Below, one piece after another: positions 33,164 to 47,100 of a stretch of 64,000 nt of DNA. Made by a program: the position numbers and the translations under genes. Location of the stretch: contig OZ026601.1 in the NCBI GenBank assembly GCA_964020085.1, forward strand, positions 29,116,618 through 29,180,617. Direction: 5' to 3'. Each line of letters starts with the position of its first letter. Positions within the stretch are counted from its first letter, which is position 1. The notes beneath the pieces were generated by a model. The model saw only the letters and a list, made by a program, of their open reading frames with translations. It had not been told where the DNA came from and did not search any database. This DNA is from Micromussa lordhowensis (lineage: Eukaryota; Cnidaria; Anthozoa; Scleractinia; Lobophylliidae).

Positions 33164-36100
33164 TTGAGCATTTTCCCTTGTTCCCCCCTTGGCAAAATCT
33201 CAGAAAATGGCCGATTTAGGTGTCCTTGCCAAATTTGTCATAACTCGGCTATACGGACACTTATGGAGCCGCAGTTTGCAGCAAAATGTTGTCCTATCTT
33301 TGCACTTTAAGTGCATACTAATTAGGAGATGATGCCATTTGTGCCAGGATGTTTTTGAAGCCCCTATAGTCGGCCTACTTTTTTGAGCATTTTCCCTTGG
33401 TCCCCCCTTGGCAAAATCTCAGAAAATGGCCGATTTAGGTGTCCTTGCCAAATTTGTCATAACTCGGCTATACGGACACTTATGGAGCCGCAGTTTGCAG
33501 CAAAATGTTGTCCTATGTTTGCACGTCAAGTGCATACTAATAAGGAGATGATGCCATTTGCGCCAGGATGTTTTTGAAGCCCCTATAGTCGGCCTACTTT
33601 TTTGAGCATTTTCCCTTGGTCCCCCCTTGGCAAAATCTCAGAAAATGGCCGATTTAGGTTTCCTTGCCAAATTTGTCATAACGCGGCTATACGGACACTT
33701 ATGGAGCCGAAGTTTGCAGTAAAATGTTGTCCTATGTTTGCACTTCAAGTGCATACTAATAAGGAGATGATGCCATTTGCGCCAGGATGTTTTTGAAGCC
33801 CCTATAGTCGGCCTACTTTTTTGAGCATTTTCCCTTGGTCCCCCCTTGGCAAAATCTCAGAAAATGGCCGATTTAGGTGTCCTTGCCAAATTTGTCATAA
33901 CGCGGCTCTACGGACACTTATGGAGCCGCAGTTTGCAGAAAAATGTTGTCCTATGTTTGCACTTCAAGTGCATACTAATTAGGAGATGATGCCATTTGCG
34001 CCAGGGTGTTTTTGAAGCCCCTATAGTCGGCCTACTTTTTTGAGCATTTTCCCTTGGTCCCCCCTTGGCAAAATCTCAGAAAATGGCCGATTTAGGTGTC
34101 CTTGCCAAATTTGTCATAACTCGGCTATACGGACACTTATGGAGCCGCAGTTTGCAGCAAAATGTTGTCCTATGTTTGCACGTCAAGTGCATACTAATAA
34201 GGAGATGATGCCATTTGCGCCAGGATGTTTTTGAAGCCCCTATAGTCGGCCTACTTTTTTGAGCATTTTCCCTTGGTCCCCCCTTGGCAAAATCTCAGAA
34301 AATGGCCGATTTAGGTGTCCTTGCCAAATTTGTCATAACTCGGCTATACGGACACTTATGGAGCCGAAGTTTGCAGTAAAATGTTGTCCTATGTTTGCAC
34401 TTCAAGTGCATACTAATAAGGAGATGATGCCATTTGCGCCAGGATGTTTTTGAAGCCCCTATAGTCGGCCTACTTTTTTGAGCATTTTCCCTTGGTCCCC
34501 CCTTGGCAAAATCTCAGAAAATGGCCGATTTAGGTGTCCTTGCCAAATTTGTCATAACTCGGCTATACGGACACTTATGGAGCCGAAGTTTGCAGTAAAA
34601 TGTTGTCCTATGTTTGCACTTCAAGTGCATACTAATAAGGAGATGATGCCATTTGCGCCAGGATGTTTTTGAAGCCCCTATAGTCGGCCTACTTTTTTGA
34701 GCATTTTCCCTTGGTCCCCCCTTGGCAAAATCTCAGAAAAGGGCCGATTTAAGTAACCTTGCCAAATTTGTCATAACTCGGCTATACGGACACTTATGGA
34801 GCCGCAGTTTGCAGCAAAATGTTGTCCTATGTTTGCACTTCAAGTGCATACTAATTAGGAGATGATGCCATTTGCGCCAGGGTGTTTTTGAAGCCCCTAT
34901 AGTCGGCCTACTTTTTTGAGCATTTTCCCTTGGTCCCCCCTTGGCAAAATCTCAGAAAATGGCCGATTTAGGTGTCCTTGCCAAATTTGTCATAACTCGG
35001 CTTTACCGACACTTATGGAGCCGCAGTTTGCAGCAAAATGTTGTCCTATGTTTGCACTTCAAGTGCATACTAATTAGGAGATGATGCCATTTGCGCCAGG
35101 GTGTTTTTGAAGCCCCTATAGTCGGCCTACTTTTTTGAGCATTTTCCCTTGGTCCCCCCTTGGCAAAATCTCAGAAAATGGCCGATTTAGGTGTGCTTGC
35201 CAAATTTGTCATAACTCGGCTATACGGACACTTATGGAGCCGCAGTTTGCAGAAAAATGTTGTCCTATGTTTGCACTTCAAGTGCATACTAATTAGGAGA
35301 TGATGCCATTTGCGCCAGGGTGTTTTTGAAGCCCCTATAGTCGGCCTACTTTTTTGAGCATTTTCCCTTGGTCCCCCCTTGGCAAAATCTCAGAAAATGG
35401 CCGATTTAGGTGTCCTTGCCAAATTTGTCATAACGTGGCTGTACGGACACTTATGGAGCCGCAGTTTGCAGAAAAATGTTGTCCTATGTTTGCACTTCAA
35501 GTGCATACTAATTAGGAGATGATGCCATTTGCGCCAGGGTGTTTTTGAAGCCCCTATAGTCGGCCTACTTTTTTGAGCATTTTCCCTTGGTCCCCGCTTG
35601 GCAAAATCTCAGAAAAGGGCCGATTTAAGTAACCTTGCCAAATTTGTCATAACTCGGCTATACGGACACTTATGGAGCCGCAGTTTGCAGCAAAATGTTG
35701 TCCTATGTTTGCACTTTAAGTGAATACTAATTAGGAGATGATGCCATTTGCGCCAGGATGTTTTTGAAGCCCCTATAGTCGGCCTACTTTTTTGAGCATT
35801 TTCCCTTGGTCCCCCCTTGGCAAAATCTCAGAAAAGGGCCGATTTAAGTAACCTTGCCAAATTTGTCATAACTCGGCTATACGGACACTTATGGAGCCGC
35901 AGTTTGCAGCAAAATGTTGTCCTATGTTTGCACTTCAAGTGCATACTAATTAGGAGATGATGCCATTTGCGCCAGGGTGTTTTTGAAGCCCCTATAGTCG
36001 GCCTACTTTTTTGAGCATTTTCCCTTGGTCCCCCCTTGGCAAAATCTCAGAAAATGGCCGATTTAGGTGTCCTTGCCAAATTTGTCATAACTCGGCTTTA

Positions 36101-36229
36101 CCGACACTTATGGAGCCGCAGTTTGCAGCAAAATGTTGTCCTATGTTTGCACTTCAAGTGCATACTAATTAGGAGATGATGCCATTTGCGCCAGGGTGTT
36201 TTTGAAGCCCCTATAGTCGGCCTACTTTT
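31192..36229 (+). repeat. 5.04-kb duplicated block, left copy
   Basis: Twenty-three monomers, starting at T7b, correspond one to one with 37982-43019. Shared private marks are the +2 T8 (32760-32771), GCTCCTATAG at 32700, GGTTTCC near 33658 and the doubled T12. The left boundary is sharp: T11 precedes this copy, whereas T9 with GCCTCT precedes the other. Confidence 0.92.
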
Positions 36230-37981
36230 TTGAGCATTTTCCCTTGGTCCCCCCTTGGCAAAATCTCAGAAAATGGCCGATTTAGGTGTGCTTGCCAAAT
36301 TTGTCATAACTCGGCTATACGGACACTTATGGAGCCGAAGTTTGCAGTAAAATGTTGTCCTATGTTTGGACTTCAAGTGCATACTAATAAGGAGATGATG
36401 CCATTTGCGCCAGGATGTTTTTGAAGCCCCTATAGTCGGCCTACTTTTTTGAGCATTTTCCCTTGGTCCCCCCTTGGCAAAATCTCAGAAAATGGCCGAT
36501 TTAGGTGTCCTTGCCAAATTTGTCATAACGTGGCTGTACGGACACTTATGGAGCCGCAGTTTGCAGAAAAATGTTGTCCTATGTTTGCACTTCAAGTGCA
36601 TACTAATTAGGAGATGATGCCATTTGCGCCAGGGTGTTTTTGAAGCCCCTATAGTCGGCCTACTTTTTTGAGCATTTTCCCTTGGTCCCCGCTTGGCAAA
36701 ATCTCAGAAAAGGGCCGATTTAAGTAACCTTGCCAAATTTGTCATAACTCGGCTATACGGACACTTATGGAGCCGCAGTTTGCAGCAAAATGTTGTCCTA
36801 TGTTTGCACTTTAAGTGAATACTAATTAGGAGATGATGCCATTTGCGCCAGGGTGTTTTTGAAGCCTCTATAGTCGGCCTACTTTTTTGAGCATTTTCCC
36901 TTGTTCCCCCCTTGGCAAAATCTCAGAAAATGGCCGATTTAGGTGTCCTTGCCAAATTTGTCATAACTCGGCTATACGGACACTTATGGAGCCGCAGTTT
37001 GCAGTAAAATGTTGTCCTATGTTTGCACTTCAAGTGCATACTAATAAGGAGATGATGCCATTTGCGCCAGGATGTTTTTGAAGCCCCTATAGTCGGCCTA
37101 CTTTTTTGAGCATTTTCCCTTGGTCCCCCCTTGGCAAAATCTCAGAAAATGGCCGATTTAGGTGTCCTTGCCAAATTTGTCATAACGCGGCTCTACGGAC
37201 ACTTATGGAGCCGCAGTTTGCAGAAAAATGTTGTCCTATGTTTGCACTTCAAGTGCATACTAATTAGGAGATGATGCCATTTGCGCCAGGGTGTTTTTGA
37301 AGCCCCTATAGTCGGCCTACTTTTTTGAGCATTTTCCCTTGGTCCCCCCTTGGCAAAATCTCAGAAAATGGCCGATTTAGGTGTCCTTGCCAAATTTGTC
37401 ATAACTCGGCTATACGGACACTTATGGAGCCGAAGTTTGCAGTAAAATGTTGTCCTATGTTTGGACTTCAAGTGCATACTAATAAGGAGATGATGCCATT
37501 TGCGCCAGGATGTTTTTGAAGCCCCTATAGTCGGCCTACTTTTTTGAGCATTTTCCCTTGGTCCCCCCTTGGCAAAATCTCAGAAAATGGCCGATTTAGG
37601 TGTCCTTGCCAAATTTGTCATAACGTGGCTGTACGGACACTTATGGAGCCGCAGTTTGCAGAAAAATGTTGTCCTATGTTTGCACTTCAAGTGCATACTA
37701 ATTAGGAGATGATGCCATTTGCGCCAGGGTGTTTTTGAAGCCCCTATAGTCGGCCTACTTTTTTGAGCATTTTCCCTTGGTCCCCGCTTGGCAAAATCTC
37801 AGAAAAGGGCCGATTTAAGTAACCTTGCCAAATTTGTCATAACTCGGCTATACGGACACTTATGGAGCCGCAGTTTGCAGCAAAATGTTGTCCTATGTTT
37901 GCACTTTAAGTGAATACTAATTAGGAGATGATGCCATTTGCGCCAGGGTGTTTTTGAAGCCTCTATAGTCGGCCTACTTTT
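33164..37981 (+). repeat. 22-monomer irregular segment
   Basis: Order: T10, T11, T12b, T13b, T11, T12, T12, T14, T15, T7/T8-like chimera, T8, T9/T12-like, T14, T15, T7, T8, T9, T10/T12 chimera, T13b, T7, T8, T9. Here T12 is doubled (34259-34696) and is followed directly by T14, so T13 is missing. The segment to 36229 is repeated 6790 bp to the right; the remainder is not. Confidence 0.88.
36887..37105 (+). repeat. Chimeric monomer T10/T12b (deletion junction)
   Basis: The left part is T10 (CCCTTGTTCC, CTCGGCTATACGG, CAG). The right part is T12 or T12b (TAAAA, intact dyad with central C, AATAAGG, AGGATG). It lies in T9-[chimera]-T13b, where other copies read T9-T10-T11-T12b-T13b. A two-monomer deletion by unequal exchange between T10 and T12b fits exactly. 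The switch falls between 36995 and 37005. Confidence 0.82.
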
Positions 37982-40900
37982 TTGAGCATTTTCCCTTGGT
38001 CCCCCCTTGGCAAAATCTCAGAAAATGGCCGATTTAGGTGTCCTTGCCAAATTTGTCATAACTCGGCTATACGGACACTTATGGAGCCGAAGTTTGCAGT
38101 AAAATGTTGTCCTATGTCTGGACTTCAAGTGCATACTAATAAGGAGATGATGCCATTTGCGCCAGGATGTTTTTGAAGCCCCTATAGTCGGCCTACTTTT
38201 TTGAGCATTTTCCCTTGGTCCCCCCTTGGCAAAATCTCAGAAAATGGCCGATTTAGGTGTCCTTGCCAAATTTGTCATAACTCGGCTATACGGACACTTA
38301 TGGAGCCGCAGTTTGCAGCAAAATGTTGTCCTATGTTTGCACGTCAAGTGCATACTAATAAGGAGATGATGCCATTTGCGCCAGGATGTTTTTGAAGCCC
38401 CTATAGTCGGCCTACTTTTTTGAGCATTTTCCCTTGGTCCCCCCTTGGCAAAATCTCAGAAAATGGCCGATTTAGGTGTCCTTGCCAAATTTGTCATAAC
38501 TCGGCTATACGGACACTTATGGAGCCGAAGTTTGCAGTAAAATGTTGTCCTATGTTTGCACTTCAAGTGCATACTAATAAGGAGATGATGCCATTTGCGC
38601 CAGGATGTTTTTGAAGCCCCTATAGTCGGCCTACTTTTTTGAGCATTTTCCCTTGGTCCCCCCTTGGCAAAATCTCAGAAAATGGCCGATTTAGGTGTCC
38701 TTGCCAAATTTGTCATAACGCGGCTCTACGGACACTTATGGAGCCGCAGTTTGCAGAAAAATGTTGTCCTATGTTTGCACTTTAAGTGCATACTAATTAG
38801 GAGATGATGCCATTTGCGCCAGGTGTTTTTGAAGCCCCTATAGTCGGCCTACTTTTTTGAGCATTTTCCCTTGGTCCCCCCTTGGCAAAATCTCAGAAAA
38901 GGGCCGATTTAAGTAACCTTGCCAAATTTGTCATAACTCGGCTATACGGACACTTATGGAGCCGCAGTTTGAAGCAAAATGTTGTCCTATGTTTGCACTT
39001 CCAGTGCATACTAATTAGGAGATGATGCCATTTGCGCCAGGGTGTTTTTGAAGCCCCTATAGTCGGCCTACTTTTTTGAGCATTTTCCCTTGGTCCCCCC
39101 TTGGCAAAATCTCAGAAAATGGCCGATTTAGGTGTCCTTGCCAAATTTGTCATAACTCGGCTTTACCGACACTTATGGAGCCGCAGTTTGCAGCAAAATG
39201 TTGTCCTATGTTTGCACTTCAAGTGCATACTAATTAGGAGATGATGCCATTTGCGCCAGGGTGTTTTTGAAGCCCCTATAGTCGGCCTACTTTTTTGAGC
39301 ATTTTCCCTTGGTCCCCCCTTGGCAAAATCTCAGAAAATGGCCGATTTAGGTGTGCTTGCCAAATTTGTCATAACTCGGCTATACGGACACTTATGGAGC
39401 CGAAGTTTGCAGTAAAATGTTGTCCTATGTTTGGACTTCAAGTGCATACTAATAAGGAGATGATGCCATTTGCGCCAGGATGTTTTTGAAGCTCCTATAG
39501 TCGGCCTACTTTTTTGAGCATTTTCCCTTGGTCCCCCCTTGGCAAAATCTCAGGAAAAATGGCCGATTTAGGTATCCTTGCCAAATTTGTCATAACGTGG
39601 CTGTACGGACACTTATGGAGCCGCAGTTTGCAGAAAAATGTTGTCCTATGTTTGCACTTCAAGTGCATACTAATTAGGAGATGATGCCATTTGCGCCAGG
39701 GTGTTTTTGAAGCCCCTATAGTCGGCCTACTTTTTTGAGCATTTTCCCTTGGTCCCCGCTTGGCAAAATCTCAGAAAAGGGCCGATTTAAGTAACCTTGC
39801 CAAATTTGTCATAACTCGGCTATACGGACACTTATGGAGCCGCAGTTTGCAGCAAAATGTTGTCCTATGTTTGCACTTTAAGTGAATACTAATTAGGAGA
39901 TGATGCCATTTGCGCCAGGGTGTTTTTGAAGCCTCTATAGTCGGCCTACTTTTTTGAGCATTTTCCCTTGTTCCCCCCTTGGCAAAATCTCAGAAAATGG
40001 CCGATTTAGGTGTCCTTGCCAAATTTGTCATAACTCGGCTATACGGACACTTATGGAGCCGCAGTTTGCAGCAAAATGTTGTCCTATCTTTGCACTTTAA
40101 GTGCATACTAATTAGGAGATGATGCCATTTGTGCCAGGATGTTTTTGAAGCCCCTATAGTCGGCCTACTTTTTTGAGCATTTTCCCTTGGTCCCCCCTTG
40201 GCAAAATCTCAGAAAATGGCCGATTTAGGTGTCCTTGCCAAATTTGTCATAACTCGGCTATACGGACACTTATGGAGCCGCAGTTTGCAGCAAAATGTTG
40301 TCCTATGTTTGCACGTCAAGTGCATACTAATAAGGAGATGATGCCATTTGCGCCAGGATGTTTTTGAAGCCCCTATAGTCGGCCTACTTTTTTGAGCATT
40401 TTCCCTTGGTCCCCCCTTGGCAAAATCTCAGAAAATGGCCGATTTAGGTTTCCTTGCCAAATTTGTCATAACGCGGCTATACGGACACTTATGGAGCCGA
40501 AGTTTGCAGTAAAATGTTGTCCTATGTTTGCACTTCAAGTGCATACTAATAAGGAGATGATGCCATTTGCGCCAGGATGTTTTTGAAGCCCCTATAGTCG
40601 GCCTACTTTTTTGAGCATTTTCCCTTGGTCCCCCCTTGGCAAAATCTCAGAAAATGGCCGATTTAGGTGTCCTTGCCAAATTTGTCATAACGCGGCTCTA
40701 CGGACACTTATGGAGCCGCAGTTTGCAGAAAAATGTTGTCCTATGTTTGCACTTCAAGTGCATACTAATTAGGAGATGATGCCATTTGCGCCAGGGTGTT
40801 TTTGAAGCCCCTATAGTCGGCCTACTTTTTTGAGCATTTTCCCTTGGTCCCCCCTTGGCAAAATCTCAGAAAATGGCCGATTTAGGTGTCCTTGCCAAAT

Positions 40901-43019
40901 TTGTCATAACTCGGCTATACGGACACTTATGGAGCCGCAGTTTGCAGCAAAATGTTGTCCTATGTTTGCACGTCAAGTGCATACTAATAAGGAGATGATG
41001 CCATTTGCGCCAGGATGTTTTTGAAGCCCCTATAGTCGGCCTACTTTTTTGAGCATTTTCCCTTGGTCCCCCCTTGGCAAAATCTCAGAAAATGGCCGAT
41101 TTAGGTGTCCTTGCCAAATTTGTCATAACTCGGCTATACGGACACTTATGGAGCCGAAGTTTGCAGTAAAATGTTGTCCTATGTTTGCACTTCAAGTGCA
41201 TACTAATAAGGAGATGATGCCATTTGCGCCAGGATGTTTTTGAAGCCCCTATAGTCGGCCTACTTTTTTGAGCATTTTCCCTTGGTCCCCCCTTGGCAAA
41301 ATCTCAGAAAATGGCCGATTTAGGTGTCCTTGCCAAATTTGTCATAACTCGGCTATACGGACACTTATGGAGCCGAAGTTTGCAGTAAAATGTTGTCCTA
41401 TGTTTGCACTTCAAGTGCATACTAATAAGGAGATGATGCCATTTGCGCCAGGATGTTTTTGAAGCCCCTATAGTCGGCCTACTTTTTTGAGCATTTTCCC
41501 TTGGTCCCCCCTTGGCAAAATCTCAGAAAAGGGCCGATTTAAGTAACCTTGCCAAATTTGTCATAACTCGGCTATACGGACACTTATGGAGCCGCAGTTT
41601 GCAGCAAAATGTTGTCCTATGTTTGCACTTCAAGTGCATACTAATTAGGAGATGATGCCATTTGCGCCAGGGTGTTTTTGAAGCCCCTATAGTCGGCCTA
41701 CTTTTTTGAGCATTTTCCCTTGGTCCCCCCTTGGCAAAATCTCAGAAAATGGCCGATTTAGGTGTCCTTGCCAAATTTGTCATAACTCGGCTTTACCGAC
41801 ACTTATGGAGCCGCAGTTTGCAGCAAAATGTTGTCCTATGTTTGCACTTCAAGTGCATACTAATTAGGAGATGATGCCATTTGCGCCAGGGTGTTTTTGA
41901 AGCCCCTATAGTCGGCCTACTTTTTTGAGCATTTTCCCTTGGTCCCCCCTTGGCAAAATCTCAGAAAATGGCCGATTTAGGTGTGCTTGCCAAATTTGTC
42001 ATAACTCGGCTATACGGACACTTATGGAGCCGCAGTTTGCAGAAAAATGTTGTCCTATGTTTGCACTTCAAGTGCATACTAATTAGGAGATGATGCCATT
42101 TGCGCCAGGGTGTTTTTGAAGCCCCTATAGTCGGCCTACTTTTTTGAGCATTTTCCCTTGGTCCCCCCTTGGCAAAATCTCAGAAAATGGCCGATTTAGG
42201 TGTCCTTGCCAAATTTGTCATAACGTGGCTGTACGGACACTTATGGAGCCGCAGTTTGCAGAAAAATGTTGTCCTATGTTTGCACTTCAAGTGCATACTA
42301 ATTAGGAGATGATGCCATTTGCGCCAGGGTGTTTTTGAAGCCCCTATAGTCGGCCTACTTTTTTGAGCATTTTCCCTTGGTCCCCGCTTGGCAAAATCTC
42401 AGAAAAGGGCCGATTTAAGTAACCTTGCCAAATTTGTCATAACTCGGCTATACGGACACTTATGGAGCCGCAGTTTGCAGCAAAATGTTGTCCTATGTTT
42501 GCACTTTAAGTGAATACTAATTAGGAGATGATGCCATTTGCGCCAGGATGTTTTTGAAGCCCCTATAGTCGGCCTACTTTTTTGAGCATTTTCCCTTGGT
42601 CCCCCCTTGGCAAAATCTCAGAAAAGGGCCGATTTAAGTAACCTTGCCAAATTTGTCATAACTCGGCTATACGGACACTTATGGAGCCGCAGTTTGCAGC
42701 AAAATGTTGTCCTATGTTTGCACTTCAAGTGCATACTAATTAGGAGATGATGCCATTTGCGCCAGGGTGTTTTTGAAGCCCCTATAGTCGGCCTACTTTT
42801 TTGAGCATTTTCCCTTGGTCCCCCCTTGGCAAAATCTCAGAAAATGGCCGATTTAGGTGTCCTTGCCAAATTTGTCATAACTCGGCTTTACCGACACTTA
42901 TGGAGCCGCAGTTTGCAGCAAAATGTTGTCCTATGTTTGCACTTCAAGTGCATACTAATTAGGAGATGATGCCATTTGCGCCAGGGTGTTTTTGAAGCCC
43001 CTATAGTCGGCCTACTTTT
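37982..43019 (+). repeat. 5.04-kb duplicated block, right copy
   Basis: Second copy of 31192-36229 at an offset of 6790 bp. It keeps the +2 T8 (39550-39561), GCTCCTATAG at 39490 and GGTTTCC near 40448. A visible private difference is GTTTGAAGCAAAA near 38968-38980. After this block the copies diverge: the left continues with T7, the right with another chimeric unit. Confidence 0.92.
41925..43019 (+). repeat. 5-monomer unit, 1095 bp, tandem copy 1
   Basis: Order: chimera (T7-like left, CAG/AAAAA right), T8, T9 with AGGATG end, T14, T15. Single copies of the same pentamer lie at 21340-22434 and 35135-36229. Only here is it present twice in tandem. Confidence 0.9.
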
Positions 43020-44114
43020 TTGAGCATTTTCCCTTGGTCCCCCCTTGGCAAAATCTCAGAAAATGGCCGATTTAGGTGTGCTTGCCAAATTTGTCATAAC
43101 TCGGCTATACGGACACTTATGGAGCCGCAGTTTGCAGAAAAATGTTGTCCTATGTTTGCACTTCAAGTGCATACTAATTAGGAGATGATGCCATTTGCGC
43201 CAGGGTGTTTTTGAAGCCCCTATAGTCGGCCTACTTTTTTGAGCATTTTCCCTTGGTCCCCCCTTGGCAAAATCTCAGAAAATGGCCGATTTAGGTGTCC
43301 TTGCCAAATTTGTCATAACGTGGCTGTACGGACACTTATGGAGCCGCAGTTTGCAGAAAAATGTTGTCCTATGTTTGCACTTCAAGTGCATACTAATTAG
43401 GAGATGATGCCATTTGCGCCAGGGTGTTTTTGAAGCCCCTATAGTCGGCCTACTTTTTTGAGCATTTTCCCTTGGTCCCCGCTTGGCAAAATCTCAGAAA
43501 AGGGCCGATTTAAGTAACCTTGCCAAATTTGTCATAACTCGGCTATACGGACACTTATGGAGCCGCAGTTTGCAGCAAAATGTTGTCCTATGTTTGCACT
43601 TTAAGTGAATACTAATTAGGAGATGATGCCATTTGCGCCAGGATGTTTTTGAAGCCCCTATAGTCGGCCTACTTTTTTGAGCATTTTCCCTTGGTCCCCC
43701 CTTGGCAAAATCTCAGAAAAGGGCCGATTTAAGTAACCTTGCCAAATTTGTCATAACTCGGCTATACGGACACTTATGGAGCCGCAGTTTGCAGCAAAAT
43801 GTTGTCCTATGTTTGCACTTCAAGTGCATACTAATTAGGAGATGATGCCATTTGCGCCAGGGTGTTTTTGAAGCCCCTATAGTCGGCCTACTTTTTTGAG
43901 CATTTTCCCTTGGTCCCCCCTTGGCAAAATCTCAGAAAATGGCCGATTTAGGTGTCCTTGCCAAATTTGTCATAACTCGGCTTTACCGACACTTATGGAG
44001 CCGCAGTTTGCAGCAAAATGTTGTCCTATGTTTGCACTTCAAGTGCATACTAATTAGGAGATGATGCCATTTGCGCCAGGGTGTTTTTGAAGCCCCTATA
44101 GTCGGCCTACTTTT
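43020..44114 (+). repeat. 5-monomer unit, 1095 bp, tandem copy 2
   Basis: Repeats 41925-43019 in the same order and length, then continues into the T7 that opens the 27-monomer unit. I saw no difference from copy 1 by eye, which suggests a very recent duplication. Confidence 0.9.
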
Positions 44115-47100
44115 TTGAGCATTTTCCCTTGGTCCCCCCTTGGCAAAATCTCAGAAAATGGCCGATTTAGGTGTGCTTGCCAAATTTGTCATAACTCGGC
44201 TATACGGACACTTATGGAGCCGAAGTTTGCAGTAAAATGTTGTCCTATGTTTGGACTTCAAGTGCATACTAATAAGGAGATGATGCCATTTGCGCCAGGA
44301 TGTTTTTGAAGCCCCTATAGTCGGCCTACTTTTTTGAGCATTTTCCCTTGGTCCCCCCTTGGCAAAATCTCAGAAAATGGCCGATTTAGGTGTCCTTGCC
44401 AAATTTGTCATAACGTGGCTGTACGGACACTTATGGAGCCGCAGTTTGCAGAAAAATGTTGTCCTATGTTTGCACTTCAAGTGCATACTAATTAGGAGAT
44501 GATGCCATTTGCGCCAGGGTGTTTTTGAAGCCCCTATAGTCGGCCTACTTTTTTGAGCATTTTCCCTTGGTCCCCGCTTGGCAAAATCTCAGAAAAGGGC
44601 CGATTTAAGTAACCTTGCCAAATTTGTCATAACTCGGCTATACGGACACTTATGGAGCCGCAGTTTGCAGCAAAATGTTGTCCTATGTTTGCACTTTAAG
44701 TGAATACTAATTAGGAGATGATGCCATTTGCGCCAGGGTGTTTTTGAAGCCTCTATAGTCGGCCTACTTTTTTGAGCATTTTCCCTTGTTCCCCCCTTGG
44801 CAAAATCTCAGAAAATGGCCGATTTAGGTGTCCTTGCCAAATTTGTCATAACTCGGCTATACGGACACTTATGGAGCCGCAGTTTGCAGCAAAATGTTGT
44901 CCTATCTTTGCACTTTAAGTGCATACTAATTAGGAGATGATGCCATTTGTGCCAGGATGTTTTTGAAGCCCCTATAGTCGGCCTACTTTTTTGAGCATTT
45001 TCCCTTGGTCCCCCCTTGGCAAAATCTCAGAAAATGGCCGATTTAGGTGTCCTTGCCAAATTTGTCATAACTCGGCTATACGGACACTTATGGAGCCGCA
45101 GTTTGCAGCAAAATGTTGTCCTATGTTTGCACGTCAAGTGCATACTAATAAGGAGATGATGCCATTTGCGCCAGGATGTTTTTGAAGCCCCTATAGTCGG
45201 CCTACTTTTTTGAGCATTTTCCCTTGGTCCCCCCTTGGCAAAATCTCAGAAAATGGCCGATTTAGGTGTCCTTGCCAAATTTGTCATAACGCGGCTATAC
45301 GGACACTTATGGAGCCGAAGTTTGCAGTAAAATGTTGTCCTATGTTTGCACTTCAAGTGCATACTAATAAGGAGATGATGCCATTTGCGCCAGGATGTTT
45401 TTGAAGCCCCTATAGTCGGCCTACTTTTTTGAGCATTTTCCCTTGGTCCCCCCTTGGCAAAATCTCAGAAAATGGCCGATTTAGGTGTCCTTGCCAAATT
45501 TGTCATAACGCGGCTCTACGGACACTTATGGAGCCGCAGTTTGCAGAAAAATGTTGTCCTATGTTTGCACTTCAAGTGCATACTAATTAGGAGATGATGC
45601 CATTTGCGCCAGGGTGTTTTTGAAGCCCCTATAGTCGGCCTACTTTTTTGAGCATTTTCCCTTGGTCCCCCCTTGGCAAAATCTCAGAAAATGGCCGATT
45701 TAGGTGTCCTTGCCAAATTTGTCATAACTCGGCTATACGGACACTTATGGAGCCGAAGTTTGCAGTAAAATGTTGTCCTATGTTTGGACTTCAAGTGCAT
45801 ACTAATAAGGAGATGATGCCATTTGCGCCAGGATGTTTTTGAAGCCCCTATAGTCGGCCTACTTTTTTGAGCATTTTCCCTTGGTCCCCCCTTGGCAAAA
45901 TCTCAGAAAATGGCCGATTTAGGTGTCCTTGCCAAATTTGTCATAACGTGGCTGTACGGACACTTATGGAGCCGCAGTTTGCAGAAAAATGTTGTCCTAT
46001 GTTTGCACTTCAAGTGCATACTAATTAGGAGATGATGCCATTTGCGCCAGGGTGTTTTTGAAGCCCCTATAGTCGGCCTACTTTTTTGAGCATTTTCCCT
46101 TGGTCCCCGCTTGGCAAAATCTCAGAAAAGGGCCGATTTAAGTAACCTTGCCAAATTTGTCATAACTCGGCTATACGGACACTTATGGAGCCGCAGTTTG
46201 CAGCAAAATGTTGTCCTATGTTTGCACTTTAAGTGAATACTAATTAGGAGATGATGCCATTTGCGCCAGGGTGTTTTTGAAGCCTCTATAGTCGGCCTAC
46301 TTTTTTGAGCATTTTCCCTTGTTCCCCCCTTGGCAAAATCTCAGAAAATGGCCGATTTAGGTGTCCTTGCCAAATTTGTCATAACTCGGCTATACGGACA
46401 CTTATGGAGCCGCAGTTTGCAGCAAAATGTTGTCCTATCTTTGCACTTTAAGTGCATACTAATTAGGAGATGATGCCATTTGTGCCAGGATGTTTTTGAA
46501 GCCCCTATAGTCGGCCTACTTTTTTGAGCATTTTCCCTGGGTCCCCCCTTGGCAAAATCTCAGAAAATGGCCGATTTAGGTGTCCTTGCCAAATTTGTCA
46601 TAACGCGGCTCTACGGACACTTATGGAGCCGCAGTTTGCAGAAAAATGTTGTCCTATGTTTGCACTTCAAGTGCATACTAATTAGGAGATGATGCCATTT
46701 GCGCCAGGTGTTTTTGAAGCCCCTATAGTCGGCCTACTTTTTTGAGCATTTTCCCTTGGTCCCCCCTTGGCAAAATCTCAGAAAAGGGCCGATTTAAGTA
46801 ACCTTGCCAAATTTGTCATAACTCGGCTATACGGACACTTATGGAGCCGCAGTTTGCAGCAAAATGTTGTCCTATCTTAGCACTTTAAGTGCATACTAAT
46901 TAGGAGATGATGCCATTTGTGCCAGGATGTTTTTGAAGCCCCTATAGTCGGCCTACTTTTTTGAGCATTTTCCCTTGGTCCCCCCTTGGCAAAATCTCAG
47001 AAAATGGCCGATTTAGGTGTCCTTGCCAAATTTGTCATAACTCGGCTATATGGACACTTATGGAGCCGCAGTTTGCAGCAAAATGTTGTCCTATGTTTGC

